Notes under the pieces: model-generated
Told to the model about the DNA's origin: nothing
What the model saw: only the letters and a program-made list of their open reading frames with translations
Database searches by the model: none
Origin: Marinobacter oulmenensis
Lineage (GTDB): Bacteria; Pseudomonadota; Gammaproteobacteria; Pseudomonadales; Oleiphilaceae
Assembly (NCBI RefSeq): GCF_014201735.1
Contig: NZ_JACHFE010000006.1
Coordinates: forward strand, 124,001 to 188,000
Reading direction: 5' to 3'
Length of the DNA stretch: 64,000 nucleotides
Shown: positions 7,929 through 17,266 of the stretch, in pieces
Layout: each line of letters opens with the position of its first letter
Position numbering within the stretch: position 1 is the first letter of the stretch
Position numbers and translations under genes: made by a program

Positions 7929-9113
7929 ATGGATTTCAATGCCTATGGCAAAGCCCTGTCGCCACGCTATCGCGGCGCGGAGTGTCCGTTTCAGGCGTCC
8001 GAGTACGAAGACCGGATAAACCGGGTCCGGGAGCGCATGGCGCTGGAGGATTTTGACGCCCTGCTGGTGACCGATCCCTCGGATATCTTCTACCTGACCG
8101 GTTACGGCACCTTCGAGGTGTCGGTGCATGTGGCCCTGGTGGTCACCCATAAGGATCTGATGCTCCAGGTGCCATCTATTGAAATGGGGCCGGCACTGAC
8201 CACCACCCGGGTCGAGAACATCAGTGGTTACCGCTGGGAGGGCATCGGGGATGTGCTGGAACCCCTGGTCCAGGCACTGACCAACGGCATTGAGACGGTG
8301 GCGGTGGATGCCTGGCACGGCTCCCTGCGTACCGGTGTGCTGGATGGCCTGAAAGTGCGCCTGCCTACGGTGCGTTTCGTCCATAATAACGGTCTGCTCA
8401 AGAAAATCCGCATCGTCAAATCGGAGGCGGAGATCGCCTATCTCCGGGAAAGCGCCAGAGTGACGGCAGCCGGGCTGAAAGCGGCGCGTGCCGCCGTGAT
8501 TCCAGGCACGACGGATAATGATGTGGCGGCTGCCGGTGCCCGGGCCCTGATCGAGGCGGGCAGTGAATTCATGAGCATGCAGCCGATCGTCACCACCGGT
8601 GTGCGCAGCAGCTTTATCCACTGCAATCACCGGCGCACCGTCATTGAGGCCGGTGATCCGGTATTCCTGGAGTTTGGCTCCGCCTGGTATCGTTACACCG
8701 CACCGATGATGCAGACCGTGGTTGCCGGTGGTCAGCCGGATGGTGATGTGCAGCGGGTCCATGACGGCTGTCGTCGTATCGTGGATGCGCTGCTGGCTTC
8801 CGTTCGCCCCGGCGTTTCCTTTGACGAAGCCGCCCGGGCGGCGGAAAGGGCGCTCCAGCCGCTGGCGGATGAAGTCTTCTTTTCCGGCGTATTTGGTTAT
8901 ACCGTGGGCGCCCAGTTTCCGCCATCCTGGGTTGAGGGTTCCGGTTTTATCGCCCGCGGTGGCAACACGGAATTCCAGCCGGGCATGGTGTTTCACTTGC
9001 CGATCTGCCTGAGGGCGCCGGGCCGCTGGGGCATTGGTAGTAGTGAAACCATCCTGGTGACAGAGAAAGGGGCCGAACCCCTGACCGATAATCCCTGGCA
9101 TCTGGAACCCTGA
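7929..9113 (+). CDS. M24-fold hydrolase of the creatinase/ectoine-hydrolase-like branch, metal site degenerate
   Basis: A 394-residue protein with a creatinase N-terminal domain (about 20-155) and a pita-bread M24 domain after it. It is not a normal aminopeptidase: the two aspartates of the metal site are replaced (LEFG where D-x-G is expected, YTAPMMQT where D-x-x-R-T is expected), the GHGIG histidine is tyrosine in GYTVG, and only the last glutamate remains in GIGSSETILVTEKG. FIHCNH near residue 234 could supply a catalytic histidine as in creatinase. The GYTVG-x3-PP-x-W and GMVFHLP strings resemble ectoine hydrolase (DoeA/EutD). No doeB-like deacetylase is nearby, so the substrate is left open: a C-N bond in a small molecule is likely. 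Confidence 0.75.
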   Translation: MDFNAYGKALSPRYRGAECPFQASEYEDRINRVRERMALEDFDALLVTDPSDIFYLTGYGTFEVSVHVALVVTHKDLMLQVPSIEMGPALTTTRVENISGYRWEGIGDVLEPLVQALTNGIETVAVDAWHGSLRTGVLDGLKVRLPTVRFVHNNGLLKKIRIVKSEAEIAYLRESARVTAAGLKAARAAVIPGTTDNDVAAAGARALIEAGSEFMSMQPIVTTGVRSSFIHCNHRRTVIEAGDPVFLEFGSAWYRYTAPMMQTVVAGGQPDGDVQRVHDGCRRIVDALLASVRPGVSFDEAARAAERALQPLADEVFFSGVFGYTVGAQFPPSWVEGSGFIARGGNTEFQPGMVFHLPICLRAPGRWGIGSSETILVTEKGAEPLTDNPWHLEP

Positions 9114-9139
9114 GGTTCCGGAGCCACAGACGAGAGAGC

Positions 9140-9877
9140 GTGCTTTTGGGACTGCTATTTGAACAGATCGACAGCCAGCCTTCGGCCATTGGTGACATCA
9201 CCCTGCGCCGGCGCCGTATCCCGGCGCTTGGTAACCGGGACATTCACGAGGTCAAGATGGGCGAGGAATTCCTCATGTCCAGCATGTTCGTGGATGCCGA
9301 AGTGGCGCTGGCCGATCTGGGGCTGGCCGCCACGCCGGGTGACGGCCTGAGTGTGGTGGTCGGCGGTCTCGGTCTGGGCTACACCGCCGTTGCCGCGCTC
9401 AAGGACCCGAGGGTCAGTGAACTGCTGGTGGTTGAATACCTGCAGCCGGTGATTGGCTGGCATCAGCAGGGCCTGGTACCGCTCGGCCGGGAGCTGACCG
9501 ACGATGAGCGAACCCGGTATGTGCAGGGCAGCTTTTTCGATCTGGCGGTGCAGGCGCCGGATCAGGGCGGCTTTGACCCGCAGTCACCGGGCCGGCAGTT
9601 CGATGCCATCCTGCTGGACATCGACCATTCCCCACGGGCGTTGTTGCACGATTCCAACGCCAGCTTCTATACCGTGGACAGCATCGGGCACATGGCGGGT
9701 CAGATCCGGCCCGGTGGCGTCTTCGCGATGTGGTCCAATGAGGGCGAGGACGCCGAATTCATGGCCGTGCTCCGGGATGTGTTCACCGACGTCGTCTGCC
9801 ATGTGGTGACCTTTTTCAATCCGTTCCAGAACAGGGAGTCGTTCAATACGGTGTATGTGGCGCGGAAGCCGGGATAA
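9140..9877 (+). CDS. Spermidine/spermine synthase-like protein
   Basis: A 245-residue Rossmann-fold protein similar to polyamine aminopropyltransferases: VVVGGLGLGYTAVAALKD is the nucleotide-binding loop, LLVVEYLQPVIGWHQ follows it with the acidic residue of strand 2, and DAILLDIDHSPRALL carries the acidic residues near the active site. The N-terminal beta hairpin domain is short and the typical Y-x-E-M-x-x-H gate is not evident (EEFLMSSMF sits in its place), so true spermidine synthesis is uncertain. It starts at a GTG behind GAGAG, 26 nt after the M24 gene and 14 nt before the sirtuin, so the three look co-transcribed. Confidence 0.75.
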   Translation: MLLGLLFEQIDSQPSAIGDITLRRRRIPALGNRDIHEVKMGEEFLMSSMFVDAEVALADLGLAATPGDGLSVVVGGLGLGYTAVAALKDPRVSELLVVEYLQPVIGWHQQGLVPLGRELTDDERTRYVQGSFFDLAVQAPDQGGFDPQSPGRQFDAILLDIDHSPRALLHDSNASFYTVDSIGHMAGQIRPGGVFAMWSNEGEDAEFMAVLRDVFTDVVCHVVTFFNPFQNRESFNTVYVARKPG

Positions 9878-9891
9878 CTGCCGGAGAAGCA

Positions 9892-10794
9892 ATGACAGAA
9901 CTGCCCCATCGAACCCGTCCGTTCAGCCGCGATCAGCGCCTGCCGGAGCTGACCGAGGCGCTGGTTGAACTGGGCCCGCAGCAGGCCGGTGAACAGCTTG
10001 CCGATTTTATTCACCACTACCCCCGGCTGGTTATCCTGACCGGGGCGGGAGTAAGTACCGACTCTGGCATTCCGGACTACCGGGATGGCGACGGTGCCTG
10101 GAAGCGCAAGCAGCCGGTCCAGCATCAGGACTTCATGACCAGCACCGGGACCCGTCAGCGATACTGGGGCCGGAGCCTGATCGGCTGGCCGGTGATACGT
10201 AACGCCACCCCCAATCCTTCCCATCATCATATTGCCGAACTGGAACTGCTGAACCACTGCCAACTGGTGGTGACCCAGAACGTGGACCGGCTGCACCAGA
10301 AAGCCGGCAGCCGGGGGGTGCTTGATCTTCATGGCCGGGCGGACGAAGTGGTGTGCATGAGCTGCGGTTATCGTTGCTCACGGGACGAGGTGCATGACCG
10401 CTGTGCCGACCTGAATCCGGATTTCCGGCATTTCACCGCGACCGCGGCCCCGGACGGCGACGCCGATCTGGACGTGGATTTCTCCGGCTTCCAGGTGGCG
10501 GGTTGCCCGGTCTGCAACGGCATTCTCAAACCGGACGTGGTGTTCTTCGGCGACTTCGTGCCCCGCCAGCGGGTGACCACCGCCATGGACGCCATTCGCG
10601 AGAGCGATGGCCTGCTGGTGATTGGCTCTTCCCTGATGGTGTATTCCGGCTTCCGTTTCTGTCGTTATGCCGGGGAATGGCAAAAGCCCATGGCCACCCT
10701 GACGCTGGGCCGCACGCGGGCGGAGGATCTGGTGAACCTGAAACTCAATGCCCGGATCGGGGAGACCCTGGCAGTGGCCATCAGCCAGTTGTGA
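9892..10794 (+). CDS. Sir2-family NAD-dependent protein deacylase, zinc-binding (class II-like)
   Basis: A 300-residue sirtuin, longer than CobB because of about 45 extra N-terminal residues. It has the NAD motif TGAGVSTDSGIPDYRD (about 50-65), TQNVDRLHQKAG, the catalytic histidine H147 in LDLHG, four zinc cysteines as CMSC (155-158) and CPVC (205-208), and ILKPDVVFFGD then VIGSSLMVYSG. These are features of the SIRT4-like class II group, whose members remove acyl groups from lysine or act as lipoamidases. It ends the run begun by the M24 gene. A GC hairpin right after the stop separates it from the convergent transporter. A second, zinc-less sirtuin lies at 53038. Confidence 0.92.
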   Translation: MTELPHRTRPFSRDQRLPELTEALVELGPQQAGEQLADFIHHYPRLVILTGAGVSTDSGIPDYRDGDGAWKRKQPVQHQDFMTSTGTRQRYWGRSLIGWPVIRNATPNPSHHHIAELELLNHCQLVVTQNVDRLHQKAGSRGVLDLHGRADEVVCMSCGYRCSRDEVHDRCADLNPDFRHFTATAAPDGDADLDVDFSGFQVAGCPVCNGILKPDVVFFGDFVPRQRVTTAMDAIRESDGLLVIGSSLMVYSGFRFCRYAGEWQKPMATLTLGRTRAEDLVNLKLNARIGETLAVAISQL

Positions 10795-10796
10795 GC

Positions 10797-10817
10797 GGGG
10801 AGCCGTGCAGGCTCCCC
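10797..10817. terminator. Hairpin between convergent sirtuin and NSS transporter genes
   Basis: GGGGAGCC (10797-10804) and GGCTCCCC (10810-10817) form a perfect 8-bp stem with a 5-nt loop. It lies between two converging stops. There is no long T-run on either strand, so it could act in both directions but weakly. Confidence 0.5.
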
Positions 10818-10824
10818 GGCAGGT

Positions 10825-12237
10825 TTAGACCAGGTTGTAGATAAACACGATGGCCACGGCGACCGGCGTAATGAAACGCACGGTCATGAACCACAGGCGG
10901 AACGCGGGGGCCGGCAGGCTCAACTCGTTTTCCATGGCTTGCCGCGACATCACCCAGCCGGCAAACAGCGCCACCAGCAGGCCACCCAGGGGCAGCAGAA
11001 TGTTGGCGGTGAAGAAGTCCAGCAGATCGAAAACGGTCTTGCCTTCCAGCATGGGGATGAAGCCCAGGGGCGCGACATCGGCCCACAGGTTCAGGGACAG
11101 GATGGAAGCGATACCCAGAGCCCAGCAAACCAGTCCCGCACCCAGGGTGCTGACCGTGCGGTTCATGCCTTTCTGCTCCTCCAGCCACTCAACGATCGGC
11201 TCCAGCAGGGAAATGCCGGATGTCCAGGCCGCGAAGATCAGCAAAACGAAAAACAGGGTGCCAAACAGGCTGCCCAGGGGCATCTGACCAAAGGCCAGAG
11301 GCAGGGTCTGGAAAATCAGGCCAGGGCCGGCACCGGGTTCGAGTCCGTTGGCAAAGACAATAGGAAAGATTGCCAGACCGGCCAGCAGGGCCACGCCGGT
11401 ATCAATAACGGAGACCGTCATCGAGGTCTTGGCGATGGAGATGTTCTTGGGCAGGTAGGACCCGTAGGCCATCATGACCGCCATGCCCAGGCTCAGGGTG
11501 AAAAAGGCGTGGCCAAGCGCCACCAGGATGCCGGTGGTGGTCAGGCTGGAGAAGTCCGGCTGGAACAGGAAGCTCACGGCCTGGCCGAAAGCGCCGGAAG
11601 TCATGGCGTAACCGACCATCACCAGGAGCAGTACGAACAGGGCCGGCATCAGAATGCTGACCGCCCGTTCGAGGCCGGAGCGCACGCCCCGGGCAACCAC
11701 CACCATCACCAGGGCCATAAACACCGAATGCCAGAGCAGCAGGGTAACCGGATCACTCAGCAGCCCTGAGAAAATGGCGCCTATGGCCTCGGCGGACTGG
11801 CCGGCCAGCTGGCCGCTGGCGCTGGTGCCGACGTAGGACACGGCCCAACCACCGATCACCGAATAGAACGACAGGATCAGGAAGCCGGCGAGCACGCCCA
11901 CGGCCCCCACCAGTTTCCAGGCCGGGTTCAGCCGGTCACGCTCGGTGATCAGGCGCAGGCTGTTGACCGGGCTGCGGCCGCCGCGGCGGCCGATCATCAC
12001 TTCCGCCATCATGATCGGAATGCCGACCACGGCGATGCAGGCGAGGTAGACAATGACGAAGGCACCACCGCCGTTTTCGCCGGTGATATAGGGAAACTTC
12101 CAGATGTTGCCCAGGCCCACCGCCGACCCGGTGGCCGCCAGTATAAAGGCGAGCCTGGATGACCAGAGGCCGCGCTTGGCGTTGGCACCCTCAAGGGCAC
12201 CGGAATAGGTTGCAGAACCTGTTGAATGAACAGACAT
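10825..12237 (-). CDS. Sodium-dependent amino-acid symporter, NSS/SNF family
   Basis: A 470-residue inner-membrane protein with about eleven to twelve helices of the LeuT fold. The signature RLAFILAATGSAVGLGNIWK (about residues 28-47) is the unwound first helix that binds substrate and sodium, followed by FPYITGENGGGAF. NSS proteins import amino acids or related amines with Na+. It lies downstream of leucine dehydrogenase and the indolepyruvate oxidoreductase on the same strand, which suggests uptake of the amino acids those enzymes break down. A terminator-like hairpin in the 91-bp gap before it may lower its expression relative to those genes. Substrate unproven. Confidence 0.92.
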   Translation of the reverse strand: MSVHSTGSATYSGALEGANAKRGLWSSRLAFILAATGSAVGLGNIWKFPYITGENGGGAFVIVYLACIAVVGIPIMMAEVMIGRRGGRSPVNSLRLITERDRLNPAWKLVGAVGVLAGFLILSFYSVIGGWAVSYVGTSASGQLAGQSAEAIGAIFSGLLSDPVTLLLWHSVFMALVMVVVARGVRSGLERAVSILMPALFVLLLVMVGYAMTSGAFGQAVSFLFQPDFSSLTTTGILVALGHAFFTLSLGMAVMMAYGSYLPKNISIAKTSMTVSVIDTGVALLAGLAIFPIVFANGLEPGAGPGLIFQTLPLAFGQMPLGSLFGTLFFVLLIFAAWTSGISLLEPIVEWLEEQKGMNRTVSTLGAGLVCWALGIASILSLNLWADVAPLGFIPMLEGKTVFDLLDFFTANILLPLGGLLVALFAGWVMSRQAMENELSLPAPAFRLWFMTVRFITPVAVAIVFIYNLV

Positions 12238-12273
12238 GAGGATCTCCTGGAATACTTGTTTTTGTCGTCAGGT

Positions 12274-12305
12274 AAAAAGGGGAGCCGTGGCTGTCCAAGG
12301 CTCCC
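12274..12305 (-). terminator. Intrinsic terminator between leucine dehydrogenase and the NSS gene
   Basis: On the minus strand GGGAGCC (12305-12299), a 12-nt loop and GGCTCCC (12286-12280) are followed by a T-run (the A-run at 12274-12278 on the plus strand). It lies 24 nt after the leucine dehydrogenase stop. Confidence 0.65.
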
Positions 12306-12328
12306 AGAGGGGAAGCACCGGTGTCAGG

Positions 12329-13429
12329 TCAACCGGCGCGAGCCCACCGCTGGGGTGCCAGCCCGGCACCCGCGATGTGTTTGCTGAACCGCTCTTCCGC
12401 CAGTTCGTTGGCGATGGCGCCGGTGGGGAGCCCGGACTTCTCAGAGCGGCTGAAAATCTCTGCCAGGGTCTCGCCAATGGTATCCACATGGCGCCGGACC
12501 TGGTCCGGTGACGCGCCGGTACGCTCGTAGAAGACATCGATGATGCCGCCGGCGTTGATGGCGAAATCCGGCGCATACAGGATGTCGTGCTGGCGCAGCA
12601 TGGCATCGTGTTCCGGCCGTTCGAGCAGGTTGTTGGCGGCGCCGGCGATGATGCCGGCCCGGATCGCGGGGATACTGGTGTCGTTCAGGACCGCGCCCAT
12701 GGCACAGGGGGCGACCACGTCCACCGGCAGGGTCAGGATGTCTTCGGCCGCCGCAGGGCGGGCGCCCAGTTCGTCTATGGCCCGGCGAAGATTATCCTCA
12801 TGGATGTCATGCACCCAGAGTTCGGCGCCGGCGTCCGCCAGGTGCCGGGCCAGCCGGAAGCCGACATTGCCGATGCCCTGGATGGCCACTTTCAGGCCGT
12901 TCAGATCATCGCGGCCCAGGCGGTGGCGGACTGCCGCTTTCAGGCCGATGAAGGTGCCGTAGGCCGTGGCCGGGGATGGGTCACCGTTACTCGGGTTGCC
13001 ATCGAAACCGGTGCGGGGCGCGATGCCGGCGACATGCCGGGTGTGGCGGCCCATGACTTTCAGGTCGGCGACGCTGGTGCCGGAATCCTCGGCGGCAATG
13101 TACTGGCCGCCCAGGCTTTCCAGATGCCGGCCCATGGCTTCGAGCATGGCGTCGGTCTTGTGTTTGCGCGGATCACCGATGATCACCGACTTGCCGCCGC
13201 CCAGGTCCAGGTTGGCCAGGGCGGATTTGTAGGTCATGCCCCGTGACAGTCGCAGGACATCCCGCAGGGCCTGTTCATCGCTGGCATAGGGGAACATCCG
13301 GCAGCCCCCGAGTGCGGGGCCGCGGCTGCTGTTGTGGATCGCGACGATGGACCTGAGGCCGGTCTGTGCATCGCAGAAAAAAGACAGGTGTTCGTGGTTG
13401 TCGAACTCCGGATGGCTGAATACGTTCAT
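12329..13429 (-). CDS. Leucine (Glu/Leu/Phe/Val) dehydrogenase
   Basis: A 366-residue NAD-dependent enzyme that oxidatively deaminates branched-chain amino acids to 2-oxo acids, releasing ammonia. Visible family features are [12 protein letters not shown] (about residue 39), [20 protein letters not shown] with the catalytic lysine (K68 region), the second conserved aspartate in [13 protein letters not shown], and the NAD-binding [17 protein letters not shown] (about 184-200). The length matches leucine dehydrogenases rather than the longer glutamate enzymes. It lies 65 nt after the indolepyruvate oxidoreductase, whose substrates are the 2-oxo acids it would produce, so a shared pathway is a strong inference. 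Confidence 0.9.
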   Translation of the reverse strand: MNVFSHPEFDNHEHLSFFCDAQTGLRSIVAIHNSSRGPALGGCRMFPYASDEQALRDVLRLSRGMTYKSALANLDLGGGKSVIIGDPRKHKTDAMLEAMGRHLESLGGQYIAAEDSGTSVADLKVMGRHTRHVAGIAPRTGFDGNPSNGDPSPATAYGTFIGLKAAVRHRLGRDDLNGLKVAIQGIGNVGFRLARHLADAGAELWVHDIHEDNLRRAIDELGARPAAAEDILTLPVDVVAPCAMGAVLNDTSIPAIRAGIIAGAANNLLERPEHDAMLRQHDILYAPDFAINAGGIIDVFYERTGASPDQVRRHVDTIGETLAEIFSRSEKSGLPTGAIANELAEERFSKHIAGAGLAPQRWARAG

Positions 13430-13494
13430 GGCGTTTCACCTTGTCCAGGGGCTACCGCTACCCTTGTGGGGCCTGCGGCAGCCGGTTTTTGTTG

Positions 13495-16400
13495 TTAGAC
13501 GGCAGCGTTGGCGATCTGCTGGTGTTCCCGGGCCTGCGGGTTAAGCTCGGCCCGAAGCTGCTCGCGCTCACGGCGGGTTGCCTGATAGGCCGCTTCCTTG
13601 ACCGGGCCGTAGCCGCGGATCTTCGCAGGCAGGTTGGCCAGGTTTCGGGCGGCATCGGCGTGGTCGGTGCTCAGGTGTTTGAGCAGATAGGCCACGTCGG
13701 CTTCGTATTCCCGGATCAGCTTGCGTTCCAGGCGGCGATCAGCGCTGTAGCCGAACGGGTCCAGCGGCGTGCCGCGCAGGCCCCGGGCTTTGGCCAGAAT
13801 CCCGAACGCCCGCTCCATCCAGGGGCCGAAACGGTACTTCTTCGGACGCTCGCCCTGTTTGCCTCGGCTGAGCAGCGGCGGTGCCAGGTTGAATTCCAGC
13901 TCCACGTCGCCCTCGAACTCCTCCGCCAGCTGTTTGCGAAGGCTGCCATTGCTGAACAGGCGGGCCACTTCGTACTCGTCCTTGTAAGCCAGAACCCGGG
14001 CATAGTTCTCGGCAATCGCCCGCAGCAGCAGGGGATCCCGGTCCAGGCGCTGCTGGATGCGGGCTTCGGCCTGGCGTACCAGCTTTTCATAACGCCGGGC
14101 CAGCCCGGCATTCTGGTACTCGGCCAGATGGGCCTTGTTGCGTTCAATGAGCTGATCGAGGGTCTCCATCACCTGGACAGGGTTGCCCTGGGGCTTCGGA
14201 AACGCCAGCGCTTTGACCCGGTCCAGATCGTGGGCGGCGCGCCGGCCCCACAGGAAGGCCTGCTTGTTCTTCTCGATGGCCACGTTATTGAGCTCGATGG
14301 CCCGTTCAATCGCTGCCGCGCTCAGGGGCAACAGGCCCTGCTGGTAGGCAAAACCGATGGTGAACAGGTTGACCGCCATGCCGTCGGCCATCAGCGCCTT
14401 GGCCAGTCCGCCGGCATCCAGGAACCAGCTGCTGCCGGACTGGCAGGCTTCCCGGATGCTCTGTTCCATGGCGTCGCCCGGGAACTGGATATCCGGATCC
14501 CGGGTGAAGGCCGCCGGCATGGCCGGTTCGGTGTTGACCACGGCCCGGGAGAAGCGGTTGTCGAGTTTCGCCAGGGCTTCGTCGCCGGCGGCGACCATCA
14601 GGTCAAAGGCAATCATCAGGTCGGCCTCGCCGGCCGGGATGCGCACGGCGTGGATGTCTTCCTGGTGATCGCTGATGCGGACATGGCTGACCACGGCGCC
14701 AAATTTCTGTGCCAGGCCGGTCTGGTCCAACACGGAGACGCCCTTGCCTTCAAGGTGGGCGGCCATGCCCAGCAGGGCACTGACCGTCACCACACCGGTG
14801 CCACCGACACCGGTCAGCAGAATGCCGTAAGGGTCGTGGCCGGAGACCCGGGTGGGTTCCGGCAGTTCCGGGAAGTCCACATCGGCGCTGACGCCGGCGG
14901 GTTTCTTCAGCCGGCCGCCCTTGACGGTGACAAAGCTCGGGCAGAACCCCCGCACACAGGAGAAGTCCTTGTTGCAGGCGGACTGGTCAATGGTGCGCTT
15001 GCGGCCCTGTTCGGTTTCCTTGGGCAGCAGCGACAGGCAGTTGGACTGGATGCCGCAGTCACCACAGCCCTCGCACACATCGGCGTGAATCATCACGCGC
15101 TGATCCGGGTCTTCCATGGTGCCGCGTTTCCGGCGCCGGCGTTTCTCGGCCGCGCAGGTCTGGTCATAGATGATGACCGAGCAGCCTTCGATCTCGCGCA
15201 TTTCACGCTGAAGTTCGTCCAGGTCATCGCGATGGTGAAAGGTGGTGCGATCGGCAAAGTCGGCCCGGGAGGGGTACTTGTCGATGTCGTCGCTGACCAC
15301 GGCGATGCGGCGCACACCCTCGCCGTAGAGCTGATGGCTGATCTGCTGGACGGTGAGGGTGCCGTCCACCGGCTGGCCGCCGGTCATGGCCACAGCGTCG
15401 TTGTAGAGAATCTTGTAGGTGATATTGGCACCCGAGGCGATGGCTGCCCGGATGGCGAGCACGCCGGAATGGAAATAGGTGCCGTCACCCAGGTTCTGGA
15501 ACACGTGTTTCTGGCTGGTGAAGGGCGCCTGGCCCAGCCAGGTCACCCCTTCGCCACCCATCTGGGTGAAGGTGTCGGTGCCCCGGTCCATCCAGGTGGC
15601 CATGTAGTGGCAACCGATACCGCCCAGGGCCCGGCTGCCTTCGGGCACCTGGGTGGAGGTGTTGTGGGGACAGCCGGAGCAGAAATGCGGCGTGCGCTCG
15701 AGCCGTTCGCGGGGCTGGGCCAGGCTGTTTTCCTTCTCGGCCAGGAAGTCCAGGCGCTGGCGCAGCGTGTCGTTGCAGTAACGGCCCTCCAGCCGCGAGG
15801 CGATGGCCCGGGCCACCATGGCCGGGGTCAGCTCGGCAATCACCGGCAGCAGTTCGTTGCCCTGGTCGTCCAGTTTGCCGATCACCCGGGGCCGCCGGGC
15901 ATCCTGCCAGGTGTAGAGTTGGGCCTTGATCTGTTCCTCGATCAGCCCGCGCTTTTCTTCCACCACCAGGATTTCTTCCAGGCCACTGGCAAACTCGAAG
16001 ATGCCCTCGGGTTCCAGGGGCCAGGGCATGGCTACCTTGTAGACACTCAGGCCGATGGCTTCGCGTTCCTGCTCGCCCAGTCCCAGGTCCGCCAGTGCCT
16101 GGACAACATCCAGATAGGCCTTGCCGGTGGTGATGATGCCCAGGCGGGGCTGGCTGGCAGAAAACACTGTATGGTCCAGGCGGTTGGCGCGGCAGAAGGC
16201 GCGGGCGGCATCCAGTTTGTGCCGATGCAGGCGCTGTTCCTGCTCCATGGGCTTGTCCGGCCAGCGTGAATTCAGGCCGCCCTCGGGCATGCGGAAATCC
16301 TCCGGAAGCCGGATCTGGATGCGATCCAGGTCCAGGTTGGCGGAAATGGACGAGTCCATGTTCTCCGCCAGTGCCTTGAACCCCACCCAGCAGCCGCTGT

Positions 16401-16998
16401 AACGGGACATGGCCCAGCCGTAGAGGCCCAGGTCGAGAATGTCCTGTATGCCCGCCGGGTTCAGAACCGGCATGCCGGCGTCCTGAAAGGCGTAGTCACT
16501 CTGGTGGGGCAGGGTGGAGGACTTGCAGGCGTGATCATCACCGGCCACTGCCAGCACACCGCCGAACCGGGAGGTGCCGGCGGCATTGGCGTGCTTGAAG
16601 ACATCGCCGGTGCGATCGACACCGGGGCCCTTGCCGTACCAGAGGGCAAACACGCCATCGTAGCGGGCGCCCTCGAAAATATTGACCTGCTGGCTGCCCC
16701 AGACGGCGGTGGCACCCAGGTCTTCGTTAACACCGGGCAGGAAATGGATGTTCTGTTTTTTCAGGTAATCGCGGGCTTTCCAGAGAACCTTGTCGAAGCC
16801 GCCCAGGGGTGAGCCCCGGTAACCGGAGATGAAGCCGGCGGTATGGAGTTGGTTCTTCTGGTCAAGGCGGGCTTGCAGCAGGGGCAGACGTGCGAGTGCC
16901 TGGCTGCCATTCATATACACGGGGCCACTGTCTTTTGCCCAGATGTCATCCAGGCTGACAGTACGCAGCCCTTGCGGGGAGCGTGAAAGATCAGACAT
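13495..16998 (-). CDS. Indolepyruvate ferredoxin oxidoreductase family protein, fused alpha/gamma type
   Basis: A giant 1167-residue enzyme that converts aryl or branched 2-oxo acids to acyl-CoA with thiamine diphosphate and ferredoxin-type Fe-S clusters. The order is: an N-terminal pyrimidine-binding/transketolase-like region (IISGYRGSPLGGFDKVLW is the motif near residue 55), the thiamine-diphosphate domain (TPHFCSGCPHNTST near 440, then GIGCHYMATWMDRGT), a cysteine-rich cluster region near 640-690 (CEGCGDCGIQSNCLSL and CNKDFSCVRGFCPSF), and the gamma domain (GVGGTGVVTVSALLGMAAH) towards the end. The ATG at 16998 has GAGAGGA upstream; the open frame runs further back but without family similarity. 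It is first in a unit with leucine dehydrogenase, behind a LiuR-like box. Confidence 0.92.
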   Translation of the reverse strand: MSDLSRSPQGLRTVSLDDIWAKDSGPVYMNGSQALARLPLLQARLDQKNQLHTAGFISGYRGSPLGGFDKVLWKARDYLKKQNIHFLPGVNEDLGATAVWGSQQVNIFEGARYDGVFALWYGKGPGVDRTGDVFKHANAAGTSRFGGVLAVAGDDHACKSSTLPHQSDYAFQDAGMPVLNPAGIQDILDLGLYGWAMSRYSGCWVGFKALAENMDSSISANLDLDRIQIRLPEDFRMPEGGLNSRWPDKPMEQEQRLHRHKLDAARAFCRANRLDHTVFSASQPRLGIITTGKAYLDVVQALADLGLGEQEREAIGLSVYKVAMPWPLEPEGIFEFASGLEEILVVEEKRGLIEEQIKAQLYTWQDARRPRVIGKLDDQGNELLPVIAELTPAMVARAIASRLEGRYCNDTLRQRLDFLAEKENSLAQPRERLERTPHFCSGCPHNTSTQVPEGSRALGGIGCHYMATWMDRGTDTFTQMGGEGVTWLGQAPFTSQKHVFQNLGDGTYFHSGVLAIRAAIASGANITYKILYNDAVAMTGGQPVDGTLTVQQISHQLYGEGVRRIAVVSDDIDKYPSRADFADRTTFHHRDDLDELQREMREIEGCSVIIYDQTCAAEKRRRRKRGTMEDPDQRVMIHADVCEGCGDCGIQSNCLSLLPKETEQGRKRTIDQSACNKDFSCVRGFCPSFVTVKGGRLKKPAGVSADVDFPELPEPTRVSGHDPYGILLTGVGGTGVVTVSALLGMAAHLEGKGVSVLDQTGLAQKFGAVVSHVRISDHQEDIHAVRIPAGEADLMIAFDLMVAAGDEALAKLDNRFSRAVVNTEPAMPAAFTRDPDIQFPGDAMEQSIREACQSGSSWFLDAGGLAKALMADGMAVNLFTIGFAYQQGLLPLSAAAIERAIELNNVAIEKNKQAFLWGRRAAHDLDRVKALAFPKPQGNPVQVMETLDQLIERNKAHLAEYQNAGLARRYEKLVRQAEARIQQRLDRDPLLLRAIAENYARVLAYKDEYEVARLFSNGSLRKQLAEEFEGDVELEFNLAPPLLSRGKQGERPKKYRFGPWMERAFGILAKARGLRGTPLDPFGYSADRRLERKLIREYEADVAYLLKHLSTDHADAARNLANLPAKIRGYGPVKEAAYQATRREREQLRAELNPQAREHQQIANAAV

Positions 16999-17154
16999 GT
17001 TGTAATCCTCTCCCACCTGACCGGATCGCGGCGGTTGGGTTGTCTTGTTTTTGTTCGTCCGGCTTTTGGCCGGCGCTTCGGTCTTGGGTGTCCTGCCCGA
17101 AGGATTGGTCGGGCCCGCCCTTTTGGGGCTGGACAAAATTCAAGCTAAAGGAAG

Positions 17155-17170
17155 TTTACGTGAACGTCAA
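17155..17170. promoter_or_regulatory. LiuR-like palindrome TTTACGT-GA-ACGTCAA
   Basis: The two arms TTTACGT and ACGTCAA are inverted with one mismatch around a 2-nt centre. From memory, the MerR-family regulator LiuR of branched-chain amino acid breakdown in Gammaproteobacteria binds a palindrome of the type TTTACGTNNACGTAAA. Its place upstream of the 2-oxo-acid oxidoreductase and leucine dehydrogenase unit fits. Confidence 0.45.
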
Positions 17171-17247
17171 TCCAGAAATGGGGATAAATCGGGAAAGTAA
17201 CTGAGGTAGTCATCTAACCACTTGAGCTGGCGATAGAATTTTTTTCT

Positions 17248-17266
17248 AATAGGGTTTCTACCTATT
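17248..17266. promoter_or_regulatory. Dyad AATAGG-N7-CCTATT before azlC
   Basis: Perfect 6-bp arms (17248-17253 and 17261-17266), 33 nt before the azlC start. A candidate operator for the exporter; the regulator is unknown and no Lrp or LysR gene adjoins it. Confidence 0.35.

Noticed and set aside
7770..9101. Minus-strand open frame of about 440 codons
   Set aside because: Antisense to the M24 gene, which has clear family motifs.
7929..9113. Calling this gene a prolidase or Xaa-Pro aminopeptidase
   Set aside because: Four of five metal ligands are replaced, so a metal-dependent peptidase is unlikely.
4125..10794. A defence island
   Set aside because: Only the AbiTii-like pair hints at defence; neighbours (Pcm, TSUP, LysR) are ordinary and there are no nucleases, methylases, integrases or toxin pairs. 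The sirtuin lacks the fused domains of defence sirtuins.
13441..16269. Very long plus-strand open frame (about 940 codons)
   Set aside because: It is opposite the indolepyruvate oxidoreductase, whose motifs are unmistakable; the antisense frame is composition-driven and lacks domain patterns.
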